Source: Rahnella inusitata (GTDB lineage Bacteria > Pseudomonadota > Gammaproteobacteria > Enterobacterales > Enterobacteriaceae). From it: a DNA stretch of 64,000 nt. The notes beneath the pieces were generated by a model. It did no database searches and was not told where the DNA came from. It was given only the letters and a program-made list of their open reading frames with translations. Every line of letters starts with the position of its first letter. Within the stretch, counting starts at the first letter, position 1. The stretch lies in assembly GCF_003263515.1 (NCBI RefSeq), contig NZ_JYDE01000017.1:248001-312000 (forward strand), in the 5' to 3' direction. Below are positions 34,805 through 43,691 of this stretch, one piece after another. A program made the position numbers and the translations under genes.

Positions 34805-36388
34805 TCAGATGTGATAGCACGCCTCTTTTTCGTTGAAGTCGCGAATGAAGTCCATCAGAACGGTGATGCCCAGCGGTTTGCTGTACAAAAAACCCTGGAG
34901 GTAGGTGACGCCGTGATTGCGCAGATAGTCGGCCTGTTGGTGCGTTTCCACGCCTTCGGCCACGGTTTTCAGCTTCAGCTCTTCGGTCAGCCTGAGAACG
35001 GTATCCAGTACGGGTGCGATCAGGGTTTTCTGGTCAATCGACATGACGAAACCCCGGTCGATTTTGAGATAATCGAGCGTGAATTTTTCCAGATAAATTA
35101 ACGCGCTGTGGCCGGTGCCAAAATCATCAATGGCGATTTCAATTTTATGCCGACGCAGCCAGTTAAACTCGCGTATCGCCGCCTCGGTATCAATCATTCC
35201 CCGTTCGGTGATTTCGAAAACCACCTGAAACGCGTTTTCCGGCAGCGCTTCGACAAAGTTCAGGACATCATCATGAAAGCTGACTTTGTTCATGTGATGC
35301 GGGGAAATATTGATGCTCAGCTTGGCTTTATCGGAAAATGCGCGTTGCAGCTCATGCGCATCGGCAGCCACTAACGCCATCATATGTTGGGTCAGCTGGA
35401 CTATCAGCCCCTGGGTTTCCGCATAGGCAATAAACAGGTCAGGAGGAATGCGACCTTCAATCGGATGCTGCCAGCGTAACAATGCCTCGACGCCGGTAAT
35501 CTTCATGCTGCGTGATTCAATCACCGGCTGATATTCCACAAAAAATTCTTTGTTTTTCAGCCCGCGCAGGATCTCTTTTTCCACGTTGTGGCGATTGAGG
35601 TAACTGTGATAAATCAGCGTGCAGACGAATATGCTCAGCAGCAGACCGCCCAGCAGCGTAAAACGAAGATTGTCGGCGGTGAGGGAAGGGGAGTAGAGGC
35701 GGATGGTAAAAGGATAGTCGCCTGCTTTGATCTCGGTGTAATTGCTGCGCGGCAACTCGTTGAGTGAGACTAATCCTTCTTCTGTCGATAACAGCGCCGC
35801 GTTGCCGACCAGCAGGGCAAATCCGCGATATCCCGTACCGGGCTGGGAAAATAGCATGTATGGCGATAACGTCAGTTCGAGCGTGGCGATCACGCCGTCG
35901 TCAGGGGAGCCAGGATTACGTTGCCAGACGATGATCACCGGGCGGTTCGGCACCGCGGCCGTCCCCATCTGCAAACTGACGGCCATCGGTTGGGTGAAAT
36001 CTATTTCACGCAGCGTGGTATTGGCTGGAACGTTCTGATTACCTGAGGCTGACGAGCAGAACACCATGCCATCACGCACCAGCTGGAAGTCCCGCACACC
36101 GACGCTGAACGCTGCGTCCCGGTTAATTTCGCGGGCAACGGACGCGCAGGGTTCGGCGGTGAGCAAGCCCAGCCTGCGCATACTGTCGGTTAACTGATGA
36201 AAATAGCGGGCGCTGAATTGCTCTGTTCTTTTAGCAATCTCATTTTGTTCGCGGATATTATTGGCTTTGATGACGCTGAGAGTGATGAGGGTAAATAAAA
36301 TAAAAAATAAGACGGAGAAAAAAAGGCTTCTTTTTAAATAACGGCGTTTGGGCAATACGCTGTGCGTCAGCGCCGCTTTTAAACCCAT
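34805..36388 (-). CDS. pdeN: CSS-motif EAL-domain cyclic-di-GMP phosphodiesterase (PdeN/Rtn position)
   Basis: 527 aa. A membrane helix (about 20-42), a periplasmic CSS domain (Cys82 in AEPCASVA and the CSS triplet in VFCSSASG near 111), a second helix, and a C-terminal EAL domain with ALLRW (EVL variant), NISPHHM, ITERGM, DDFGTGHSAL and AEGVET. The metal and catalytic residues are intact, so phosphodiesterase activity is likely. In CSS-EAL proteins of E. coli, periplasmic thiol redox (DsbA/DsbB) controls activity. The symbol is by synteny: rtn/pdeN lies beside yejA in E. coli. Confidence 0.88.
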   Translation of the reverse strand: MGLKAALTHSVLPKRRYLKRSLFFSVLFFILFTLITLSVIKANNIREQNEIAKRTEQFSARYFHQLTDSMRRLGLLTAEPCASVAREINRDAAFSVGVRDFQLVRDGMVFCSSASGNQNVPANTTLREIDFTQPMAVSLQMGTAAVPNRPVIIVWQRNPGSPDDGVIATLELTLSPYMLFSQPGTGYRGFALLVGNAALLSTEEGLVSLNELPRSNYTEIKAGDYPFTIRLYSPSLTADNLRFTLLGGLLLSIFVCTLIYHSYLNRHNVEKEILRGLKNKEFFVEYQPVIESRSMKITGVEALLRWQHPIEGRIPPDLFIAYAETQGLIVQLTQHMMALVAADAHELQRAFSDKAKLSINISPHHMNKVSFHDDVLNFVEALPENAFQVVFEITERGMIDTEAAIREFNWLRRHKIEIAIDDFGTGHSALIYLEKFTLDYLKIDRGFVMSIDQKTLIAPVLDTVLRLTEELKLKTVAEGVETHQQADYLRNHGVTYLQGFLYSKPLGITVLMDFIRDFNEKEACYHI

Positions 36389-36488
36389 GGGAGTTAACCT
36401 TTATCTGACTGATGAAATCAAAGTATAACTCAGCCAAAAAAACATCAGTCTTTTATTACGGGCAGTGATAAAGGGAAAATCGGAGCAT

Positions 36489-36520
36489 AAAAAAACGCCA
36501 TCCGAAGATGACGTTTTTTT
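36489..36520. terminator. Terminator after mepS
   Basis: AAAAAACGCCATC/GATGACGTTTTTTT forms a hairpin with a CGAA loop and long flanking A/T runs, 45 bp after the mepS stop on the minus strand. Confidence 0.82.
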
Positions 36521-36565
36521 ATTCGCTTGGCATAGAACAACAAGAGCTAAATCATGGGGTAACGG

Positions 36566-37141
36566 TTAACCGTTAGCCAATACGCGTCTTGCTTCACGAT
36601 AACGTGCATTCCAGTAAGTTTCTTTCAGATTTGAAATCATCACACCATTGCTGGTGGAGGCATGAACAAACTGATCGTTACCTAAATAAATGCCGACGTG
36701 ACGGCCTGTTGAGCCGGCGCGGAACAGAACCAGATCACCCGGACGCAGTTTCGTGCGCTGGATTTTCTTGCCCTTTTCTTCCTGTTCATACGTTGAACGA
36801 GGCAAATCCATACCAAATTGTTCGCGGAATGTTACCTGAACGAAGGCTGAGCAATCGATACCACGCTTGCTGTCACCACCTAAACGATAACGAACGCCTT
36901 TCCAGTCAGCATACTGATCCATAATTTTGGATTTTACGTTGACGCTGCGAACCATTGCTTCGAATTCATCCTGAGAGGCTTGCAGTAGAAGACCGTCTTT
37001 GTCATTTACTGCACGCATATCAGTTTGCGCGTTTTCTGTGTTCGAAGAATGTGTACCACTACACGCAGTGAGAATAATTGCTGCGCCAATCGCGGGAATT
37101 ATCCGCGTGATATATCTCAGAAACGGTTGAGACTTGACCAT
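36566..37141 (-). CDS. mepS: MepS (Spr), murein DD-endopeptidase lipoprotein
   Basis: 191 aa. Lipobox LTAC (Cys27) and an NlpC/P60 domain with catalytic Cys97 (GIDCSAF), His148 (GRHVGIYLG) and His160. It cleaves D-Ala-mDap crosslinks to allow peptidoglycan growth; in E. coli it is degraded by NlpI-Prc. The length matches E. coli (188 aa). It has its own terminator and a long upstream region. Its position between the EAL gene and lpxT is the same as in E. coli. Confidence 0.95.
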   Translation of the reverse strand: MVKSQPFLRYITRIIPAIGAAIILTACSGTHSSNTENAQTDMRAVNDKDGLLLQASQDEFEAMVRSVNVKSKIMDQYADWKGVRYRLGGDSKRGIDCSAFVQVTFREQFGMDLPRSTYEQEEKGKKIQRTKLRPGDLVLFRAGSTGRHVGIYLGNDQFVHASTSNGVMISNLKETYWNARYREARRVLANG

Positions 37142-37504
37142 TATTGTTGTTATCCCTTGCTGTCCTTAACGATGAAATCGTTACTAAAATTGCCAAACGA
37201 AGCGAGACTACCCGCCGCGCACAGTTGGGACAAACACCTGAATGATAAAATGTGCGTCAGAGCACGTTTTTATCGTCAAACCGGGTGTTTTTGCCACATT
37301 TCTATGCAGGCGAATTGGAGATTACCGTAATGAATAGGGGATTGCGAGAGGTATTATGAGATTTTTTATAAGAAATTGTGATGTAAGCTTATGTAAGTAA
37401 AGATGTAAAAAAGATGGTTTATTTTTATGCTAATTTGGATTAAAACCGCATCGCAGGCGGGTTTCTGATTAACATTTCAGCTAAGTATATCTGGGATTTG
37501 TCTT
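37142..37504. other. mepS upstream region
   Basis: About 360 bp between the mepS start and the lpxT terminator. It should hold the mepS promoter. An imperfect hairpin AAACCGC...GCGGGTTT lies near 37442-37465 without a U-run. I see no gene. Confidence 0.4.
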
Positions 37505-37542
37505 AAAAAAAGACCCGCCAGACAGCAAAACGTCGACGGGTC
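37505..37542 (-). terminator. lpxT terminator
   Basis: On the minus strand GACCCGTC pairs with GGCGGGTC (one G-U) around a roughly 15-base loop, followed by seven T. It is about 27 bp after the lpxT stop. Confidence 0.8.
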
Positions 37543-37568
37543 ATAATAAAATGATATGTATCAGTAGA

Positions 37569-38282
37569 TCACGCTTTCTGAATGGGATTTTTATTACCGG
37601 GTAATTTTCTTTCCAGCCAGTTAATCAGCATGTCGCTGGCGGGTGTCATCAGCCACCAGCTGGCGCCGACCAGCACAACGGACATTGAACCGACCGCGAT
37701 ATCCGTGAACCAGTGCGCACCAATCATCACGCGTGGCAACGAGAAGATAATCGTAATAAGCACCGCAACGGCAAACGCGCCTTTGCTTAAATAGCGCAGC
37801 ATAAAGCACGAGAAAATAATCAGCATCATGCCGTGGTCGCCTGGGAAACTGTCCGAAGACGCATCTTTGGTCGGAATGCCGGTCAGTTTACTCACGCGGT
37901 TAACATCCGGGAAACTCAGCGACGGGCTTTTATGACTAACGGGCAGTAAATGGCCGAGTTGGTTAAGCACCACAGCGGTCAGCAGCATGACAAAACCAAT
38001 AATGACCAGACGACGGCGCCCCAGCGAATCTTGTTTGAGGAAGAAACACAAATACAGCGCACCCATCGCCAGCAGTGAAATGCTGTCAAAAGCCCGGTTA
38101 TTGGTCACGGCTACCAGATGCAGGAACCAGTGGTCCGTTGCCAGATGCTGATTGAAGAAGAAGAAAATCGACTTATCAATCGGGAACCAGAAACCGTGAT
38201 TCGCTGGCAGGTAATAGGATAAAAACAGGGCAACGCCTAATACATTGAGTATTAGGATTGCGGGTATATTTCGGCGCCACAT
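37569..38282 (-). CDS. lpxT: LpxT (YeiU), lipid A 1-diphosphate synthase
   Basis: 237 aa, a six-helix PAP2 phosphatase-like membrane enzyme. Active-site motifs are KDASSDSFPGDHG (near residues 140-152) and RVMIGAHWFTD (near 185-195). It transfers the distal phosphate of undecaprenyl diphosphate to lipid A at position 1 and recycles the carrier. Its neighbours mepS and yeiR are the E. coli ones. It starts 51 bp after yeiR and may be co-transcribed with it. Confidence 0.93.
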   Translation of the reverse strand: MWRRNIPAILILNVLGVALFLSYYLPANHGFWFPIDKSIFFFFNQHLATDHWFLHLVAVTNNRAFDSISLLAMGALYLCFFLKQDSLGRRRLVIIGFVMLLTAVVLNQLGHLLPVSHKSPSLSFPDVNRVSKLTGIPTKDASSDSFPGDHGMMLIIFSCFMLRYLSKGAFAVAVLITIIFSLPRVMIGAHWFTDIAVGSMSVVLVGASWWLMTPASDMLINWLERKLPGNKNPIQKA

Positions 38283-38333
38283 AAATGAAAACCTATACTT
38301 AGCAGGGTAATGAATAAATTAGTCAGCGTTAAC

Positions 38334-39317
38334 TTAATCCTTACAACTTAAACGAACCTTCAACAAGAGTGATTGGAGTTCATTCCATTGCGCAACATCT
38401 CGTGTAATCAGCTCGATTCTGCTGTCCAAGGGTGCCACCGGTTTTGTCTCAATATGCAGATCGTTTCCCTGGCGGTTAATCAACAGCGTCCCTTCCTTTA
38501 TGCGCAAAATGCCTTTCACCCGGTCAACCGGTGCCATACGCGCCCAGTCGAGAATGCCTGCGGTATCAAACTGCGTGTCGCCATCAAAAATCCAGCCACA
38601 GCTGGTATAGCCGTCACCCTGATTCACTGCGCGACGCCAGCGCTGCGTTCCCGGCAGGCTCAGTGCTGCCAGTCCGCGTTTTTCCGCGTGTGCATGATGA
38701 TGTTTGCCATCCGGCAGTTGTGCCTGATTAAGGCGCGGCAAATCGAGCAGGGCAGGGTCGACAGCACCCTGTGACGCAATCACCAACTGACGTCCGCCGC
38801 CGTTCAGCCGATACCACGTCTCCAGCGCCTGCTGATCCTGCGGCTGTGCCACGTCGGCTTTATTGGCGACGATCACATCCGCACAAGCCAGCTGGTCGCG
38901 GAAGTTTTCATTGTCGATAACGCGTTGATCGCTGAGCTGGCGTGGATCCAGTAAACACAGCGTGGCATTGAGCGTTATCCAGTTGTGGTAAACCTCTGAC
39001 GTCAACAGGGACAGAATTTGCTTCGGATGACCGAGCCCGGTTGGCTCGATCAGCAAGCGATCGGGTTTTGCCTGCTGCAACAGCATGTTCAATCCCACCT
39101 GCATCGGCAAACCATTTACACAGCACATGCATCCGCCGGGTATTTCTTTGAGGACTGCACCGCTGTCGGCCAGCAAGGCGCCATCAATACCGATTTCGCC
39201 GAATTCATTGACCAAAATTGCCCATTTCTCACCTTCAGGCTTCTGAGCCAGTAAATGGCGCAGCGTGGTGGTTTTCCCGCTGCCGAGAAAGCCGGTGATC
39301 AGGTTAGTTTTGGTCAT
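38334..39317 (-). CDS. yeiR: YeiR, zinc-binding CobW/COG0523-family GTPase
   Basis: 327 aa. P-loop GFLGSGKT (9-16), the metal-binding CxCC motif GGCMCC (Cys63, Cys65, Cys66), the guanine motif NKAD near residue 152, and a His-rich patch (KHHHAHAEK, near 203-211). COG0523 GTPases are putative zinc metallochaperones; E. coli YeiR binds Zn and has Zn-stimulated GTPase activity. An AGGATAGG site lies before the ATG. Confidence 0.92.
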   Translation of the reverse strand: MTKTNLITGFLGSGKTTTLRHLLAQKPEGEKWAILVNEFGEIGIDGALLADSGAVLKEIPGGCMCCVNGLPMQVGLNMLLQQAKPDRLLIEPTGLGHPKQILSLLTSEVYHNWITLNATLCLLDPRQLSDQRVIDNENFRDQLACADVIVANKADVAQPQDQQALETWYRLNGGGRQLVIASQGAVDPALLDLPRLNQAQLPDGKHHHAHAEKRGLAALSLPGTQRWRRAVNQGDGYTSCGWIFDGDTQFDTAGILDWARMAPVDRVKGILRIKEGTLLINRQGNDLHIETKPVAPLDSRIELITRDVAQWNELQSLLLKVRLSCKD

Positions 39318-39534
39318 GACTGCCTATCCTTATTTGAAAAATTCACCCGACAATGTGCAACGGGCATTAAAGAAAATCCAGCGCTGTGCCGATGTTTGTT
39401 CCTGAAGGCTTGAATCTGACGTGCATTATCCCCAATTTTTTTCGCCCGCACAGTGCGAATTCGGTTAGGTGTATTAATGTTAAATTGACGTTAGCTAAAT
39501 ATTAAAAAATCTATTTTCATATGAGGGTGTAACC

Positions 39535-39843
39535 ATGAACAGAATCATGTGGGTGCTGTTTTTGGGATTGTTAGCCTCAGGGATGACCCAGTTTGCGACG
39601 GCCGGCAGCACCGGGACGATCCACTTCTACGGTGCGATTGTTGACGGCGGATGTACCTTTGATACCGGCAGTAAGCAGGTTACCAGCAATTGCGAGCGGG
39701 GGAGTAAGAGCGTCAAACAGGTTCACGCTGTCGACCCACAAAACCCGCAGGCATTTAATTTGCCGCTATCGCTTGGAACTGTCACCACACAGTCTGTTAA
39801 CAACGATCCGCATCTGGCGGTGATGACAGTCACGTATAACTAA
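39535..39843 (+). CDS. Short secreted fimbrial-subunit-like protein
   Basis: 102 aa. A signal peptide ends near residue 23 (QFATA), followed by GTIHFYGAIVDGGCTF, the typical first strand of FimA-type pilins. Cys40 and Cys53 could form the usual pilin disulfide. The C-terminus MTVTYN resembles the last strand of chaperone-usher subunits. Ordinary pilins are 150-180 aa, so the protein is short by about one third. No usher or chaperone gene is nearby. A good GAGGGT ribosome site supports expression. It could be a stand-alone periplasmic protein derived from a pilin. Confidence 0.7.
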   Translation: MNRIMWVLFLGLLASGMTQFATAGSTGTIHFYGAIVDGGCTFDTGSKQVTSNCERGSKSVKQVHAVDPQNPQAFNLPLSLGTVTTQSVNNDPHLAVMTVTYN

Positions 39844-39919
39844 ATTGATAAATATTTCTTAATATTTTGTTGTGAAGTTTTGCCGCCAGAGACGCCTTTC
39901 GCATTTCTGGCCGGACAAC

Positions 39920-39964
39920 CTGAAAACTGGCTGGCCCAATTTTGATCGGACCGTCAGTTTTCAG
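39920..39964. other. Hairpin between the fimbrial-like gene and the GntR-type gene
   Basis: CTGAAAACTG (39920-39929) and CAGTTTTCAG (39955-39964) are exact inverted repeats around 25 bases. A pyrimidine-rich, imperfect T-tract follows (CTCTCCTTCTTTT), so it may be a terminator for the fimbrial-like gene. Confidence 0.5.
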
Positions 39965-40081
39965 CTCTCCTTCTTTTACGATTATCCCCGCATGTTATAA
40001 TTTCCCCTGTTAATGCAGGCATCGTGTCAGCGAATCACTCGCTTACAGATGTCAGACCAATTGAACGGCAGAGGCAACCTT

Positions 40082-40813
40082 ATGCGACTTTATCAGGAGA
40101 TTGGCGGGCACTTACGTCGTGATATACATGGCGGAAAATATGCCCCCGGTGACCGTTTGCCGCCGGAACGCGATATCGCTGAATCTTTCTCCGTAAGCCG
40201 CAGCGTAGTGCGTGAAGCACTGATCATGCTGGAACTGGAAAAAGTGGTGGATGTGCGCAAAGGCTCCGGCGTGTATGTGCTGCCGCCGCCTGAAAATAGC
40301 CAGCCAGAAGGCGCCGACAGCGGTTACGGCCCGTTTGAACTGCTTCAGGCGCGGCAGCTGCTGGAGAGCGAAGTTGCCGCCTTTGCTGCGATGCAAGCCA
40401 CCAAAACCGATATTCTGCAAATGCGTGACGCCATTGACGCGCAGCGCGATTGTATTGAGCGCGGCGTTTCTGATGACGCCGAGGATCAGCGTTTCCACGG
40501 TTTGCTGGCGCAGGCGTCGCAGAACAGCGTACTGGTCAAACTGGTGGATGATTTGTGGGTGATCCGTCAGCGCAGCCCGATGTGGCAGGGGATCCATCAG
40601 CACGTCGGCGATAAAAATCACAGCCAGATCTGGTTGCAGGATCATCAGACCATTTTGCAGGCGGTGCTGCGCCGTGATCCGAAAGCAGCCAAGCTGGCGA
40701 TGTGGCAGCATCTGGAGAACGTCAAAGATATGTTATTGCAGGTGTCGGACGCGGATGATCCCTCATTTGATGGATTCTTATTTTCCTCAGTGCCTTCTGA
40801 ACTCAATGACTGA
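40082..40813 (+). CDS. GntR/FadR-family regulator, UxuR/ExuR-like
   Basis: 243 aa. N-terminal winged helix (LPPERDIAESFSVSRSVVREALIMLELEKVVDVRKGSG split across about residues 24-60) and a C-terminal FCD effector domain. GPFELLQARQLLES and AAKLAMWQHLENVK are shared with E. coli UxuR and ExuR, the hexuronate repressors. It faces the convergent yeiQ, a fructuronate-reductase relative, so it probably controls that gene. I chose ATG 40082 with its AGAGGC site; the 23 extra codons from 40013 do not match the family. Confidence 0.88.
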   Translation: MRLYQEIGGHLRRDIHGGKYAPGDRLPPERDIAESFSVSRSVVREALIMLELEKVVDVRKGSGVYVLPPPENSQPEGADSGYGPFELLQARQLLESEVAAFAAMQATKTDILQMRDAIDAQRDCIERGVSDDAEDQRFHGLLAQASQNSVLVKLVDDLWVIRQRSPMWQGIHQHVGDKNHSQIWLQDHQTILQAVLRRDPKAAKLAMWQHLENVKDMLLQVSDADDPSFDGFLFSSVPSELND

Positions 40814-40828
40814 TGAATCAGTGCCAAC

Positions 40829-40859
40829 AAAAACGGCTGCCGCAGCAGCCGTTGCTTTT
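40829..40859. terminator. Terminator between the GntR-type gene and yeiQ
   Basis: AACGGCTGC/GCAGCCGTT with a CGCA loop, flanked by AAAA and a broken T-tract, lies between two convergent genes. Confidence 0.8.
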
Positions 40860-40878
40860 CATTTCATCACGCCAAATG

Positions 40879-42348
40879 TTAACCGACGTACTTCGCCACC
40901 GCTTTCTTCGCGCCGACGCGTTGCAAATCTGAATATGCCGCCAGAATTGCCTGCACTACTTTCTCTTCGTGCGGCAGTTGCTCACCAAATACGGCATTGA
41001 GCGCCAGCAGGGCTTTTACGCGTTCTTCGCCGTCTGCGGTAGATGCCACGATTTGAGCGAGCTGCTCAGCCATCGGATCTTTGATTTCAATTGGCTCACC
41101 GGCATCATCTTTCCCACCGATATAGCGCATCCAGCCCGCGACACCCAGCGCCAGCAGCTCATAAGAACCGCCGTTTTTCACATGCCAGCGGATAGAATCC
41201 AGCATACGTTGCGGAAGCTTCTGCGTGCCGTCCATGGCGATTTGCCAGGTGCGGTGTTTCAGTGCCGGGTTGCTGTAGCGTGCGATAAGACTGTCGGCGT
41301 AGGCGTTCAGATCTACGCCTTCCACGCTCAGCGTCGGCGCTTGTTCTTTCAGCATCAGACGATGGGCGGCGGTTTTGTAATGCTCATCTTCCATGCAATC
41401 GTTGATGTGCTGATATCCCGCCAGATAGCCCAGATAGGCCAGGAAAGAATGGCTGCCGTTGAGCATGCGCAGTTTCATCTGCTCGAAAGGCAAAACGTCA
41501 GAAACCATCTGCGCACCGGCCTTTTCCCAGTCCGGACGACCGGCGACAAAGTGGTCTTCCACCACCCACTGGATGAACGGTTCGCAGGCGATACCGCAAG
41601 GGTCAGCCACGCCACCCAGCGCCTGGGTGATTTCTTCCAGCGTATTTTCGGTCGCTGCCGGAACGATGCGATCCACCATGGTGCTCGGGAAGGAGACGTT
41701 TTCAGTGATCCACTGAGTCAGTTCTGCGGAACGCGCTTTTGCCATCCCCAGAACAGCGTTTTTGACCACCCGACCGTTTTCTGGAATGTTGTCACAGCAA
41801 AGCACGGTAAAGCCCGGCAGGCCGCGCTCATGGCGCAGGCGTAGCGCTTCAACCAGCACGCCTGGTGCGGTGCAAGGCGCTTGTCCGCCTGCCAGATCCT
41901 GCTGAATTTTCGGATTTTGCAGATCCAGTTCACCGCTGCCTGGCTCGATGCAATATCCTTTTTCAGTGATGGTCAGCGAGACAATGGCCACCTGCGCTTC
42001 GGTCAGTTTTTCGAGAACCGCATCCAGCCCGTCAATCAAGCCGTGCACCGAATCATGGGCCGAGCCGACAATAATCGGCTGATTACCCTCTGCGCCTTTT
42101 TCCAGCACGGTGAAAAGGTGGTTTTGCTCGCGTAACGTTTTGATCAACGTCTCGTTGCCGAAGAGGCTGATTTCACAGATGCCCCAGTCGCCGCCCTGTA
42201 AATTCAACACCCGGTTGGTCAGCAGCGCCTGATGCGCGCGGTGGAAGGCACCAAATCCAAGGTGAACAATCCGGCTTTTCAATGCATCGCGATCGTAAGC
42301 AGGCAATGACACGGCTGCGGGCAGGGACGCTGTGGCAATAGTTTTCAT
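40879..42348 (-). CDS. yeiQ: YeiQ, mannitol dehydrogenase / fructuronate reductase family
   Basis: 489 aa (E. coli YeiQ 488). A polyol-specific long-chain dehydrogenase: NAD-binding VHLGFGAFHRAHQA near residues 30-43, the catalytic Lys-Asn-His region KLRMLNGSHSFLAYLGYLAG near 290-310, and SCDNIPENG-type segment (CCDNIPENG). It is related to UxuB, MtlD and UxaB; the substrate of YeiQ is not established but is probably a hexuronate or its reduced form. The UxuR/ExuR-like regulator next to it supports that. A possible operator lies at 42380-42395. Confidence 0.9.
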   Translation of the reverse strand: MKTIATASLPAAVSLPAYDRDALKSRIVHLGFGAFHRAHQALLTNRVLNLQGGDWGICEISLFGNETLIKTLREQNHLFTVLEKGAEGNQPIIVGSAHDSVHGLIDGLDAVLEKLTEAQVAIVSLTITEKGYCIEPGSGELDLQNPKIQQDLAGGQAPCTAPGVLVEALRLRHERGLPGFTVLCCDNIPENGRVVKNAVLGMAKARSAELTQWITENVSFPSTMVDRIVPAATENTLEEITQALGGVADPCGIACEPFIQWVVEDHFVAGRPDWEKAGAQMVSDVLPFEQMKLRMLNGSHSFLAYLGYLAGYQHINDCMEDEHYKTAAHRLMLKEQAPTLSVEGVDLNAYADSLIARYSNPALKHRTWQIAMDGTQKLPQRMLDSIRWHVKNGGSYELLALGVAGWMRYIGGKDDAGEPIEIKDPMAEQLAQIVASTADGEERVKALLALNAVFGEQLPHEEKVVQAILAAYSDLQRVGAKKAVAKYVG

Positions 42349-42379
42349 GCAATACTCCAGGCAAGTCAGAAAATAAATA

Positions 42380-42395
42380 ATTGGTCAGGCCAAAT
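42380..42395. promoter_or_regulatory. Possible UxuR/ExuR-type operator upstream of yeiQ
   Basis: ATTGGTCAGGCCAAAT is an imperfect dyad (TTGGTC-A-GGCCAA) about 30 bp upstream of the yeiQ start. It resembles the UxuR operator core TTGGTATACCAA but with a one-base longer centre. Visual match only. Confidence 0.35.
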
Positions 42396-42571
42396 AGGGG
42401 CTGTTTACCCGTCAGTTCAATTTCATGCTGGATAAAGCGACGATTTAAGCCGAAATCAGGGCTTTGAGTGTAAAGTCATATGATAGAAAGGGGAATTGGT
42501 AAGTCCGGAAGGCCTCTCGTTTTGTGAAGTAGATCGAGAGTCTGGCGCATTTCTGGCAAAGTTTAGGTAAT

Positions 42572-42597
42572 AAAAAAGGAACGCCGCAGCGTTCCTT
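42572..42597 (-). terminator. efpL terminator
   Basis: On the minus strand AAGGAACGC/GCGTTCCTT with a four-base loop is followed by TTTTTTA, about 20 bp after the efpL stop. Confidence 0.88.
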
Positions 42598-42618
42598 CAA
42601 TTTCAGAGGGAGCAGGAA

Positions 42619-43191
42619 TTAATCTGCGCGTCCCATGTAACGACGTTCAGCGATATGGATGCGGATTTTATCGCCGGTGCTCAGGTATTCTGGCACCTGA
42701 ATGTTCAGACCGGTGGCCATCACAGCCGGTTTCGTGCGTGAACTGGCGGACGCGCCTTTGATGCCCGGTGCCGTTTCCATAATTTCCAGATCGACGGTCT
42801 GCGGCATTTCCAGCGCCAGCAGCTGGCTGTCCAGCGTCAGAACCTGCATACCCTGCAAACCTTCTTCTGGAATAAACAGCAGTTCTTCTTCGATCTGCGA
42901 TTTATTGAAGGTGTAAGGCGTGAAGTCTTCGTCATCCATAAAGATGTATTCGTCGCCGTCGACGTAGGAGAAGTTCACCTTACGGCGGGTAAGGCTGACG
43001 GTATCGAGAATGTCGTCACCCTTGAAGCGCTCTTCCACTTTGCCACCGGTACGCACGTCCGCGAAACGCATTTTGTACAAGGTGCTTGCACCACGGGCAC
43101 TTGGGCTTTGAACATCAATATCTTTTACCAGCAGCAATTTGCCGTCGTAGTTCACAACGAAGCCGCGTTTAATTTCGTTAGCACGAGCCAT
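42619..43191 (-). CDS. efpL: EfpL (YeiP), elongation factor P-like protein
   Basis: 190 aa, the same as E. coli YeiP/EfpL. Three OB/KOW-type domains. The loop that carries the modified lysine in EF-P reads SPSARGAS here, with Arg33 at the tip, the EfpL hallmark that works without modification. It relieves ribosome stalling at proline and other difficult motifs. ATG 43191 follows an AGGTAT site and matches the family N-terminus [10 protein letters not shown]; the open frame to 43482 is not used. Confidence 0.95.
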   Translation of the reverse strand: MARANEIKRGFVVNYDGKLLLVKDIDVQSPSARGASTLYKMRFADVRTGGKVEERFKGDDILDTVSLTRRKVNFSYVDGDEYIFMDDEDFTPYTFNKSQIEEELLFIPEEGLQGMQVLTLDSQLLALEMPQTVDLEIMETAPGIKGASASSRTKPAVMATGLNIQVPEYLSTGDKIRIHIAERRYMGRAD

Positions 43192-43436
43192 ATAAATACC
43201 TGTCGAGATAAAGAGGAAAATAATTTGCGACACGTTACCCGCGGCGCCGGTTTCAGGCAAGCAGATAGCGCAAAAAGAGTCGGGAAAGTCCGCATTATTA
43301 CGCATTTTTTCAGGCCAGCCCGTTGACGTTAAAAATGGGCCGTCAACTGTGTTAAAGAGTAGTAAATATTTCGCTGGTGGCGCAGTAAAGCGCCTGCTAT
43401 TGTCGCGCCTCAAAACCAGACCTGAGGAGGCTGTTG

Positions 43437-43691
43437 ATGGACTGTCGTACTGATTGCGGAGCCTGTTGCATAGCGCCTTCAATTTCCAGCCCGATCCCCG
43501 GAATGCCGGACGGCAAGCCTGCGAATACGCGTTGCGTTCAGCTGGCGGATAATTTCCTGTGCAAGATTTTTACCTCGCCGCTGCGCCCGAAAGTTTGCGC
43601 CAGTTTGCAGGCCAGCCGCGAGATGTGTTTCACCCATCGCGATCAGGCCCTGACCTATCTGATTAAACTGGAAGCAGACACCGCCCCCTAA
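43437..43691 (+). CDS. yeiW: YeiW/YkgJ-family cysteine-cluster protein
   Basis: 84 aa with conserved cysteines Cys3, Cys7, Cys10, Cys11, Cys33, Cys42, Cys54 and Cys64, in the UPF0153/YkgJ arrangement (CxxxCxxCC ... C). It probably binds zinc or an Fe-S cluster; function unknown. [18 protein letters not shown] is nearly invariant with E. coli YeiW. ATG 43437 with a GAGGAGG ribosome site is preferred to the TTG directly before it. The stop overlaps the end of convergent setB by four bases. Confidence 0.9.
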   Translation: MDCRTDCGACCIAPSISSPIPGMPDGKPANTRCVQLADNFLCKIFTSPLRPKVCASLQASREMCFTHRDQALTYLIKLEADTAP

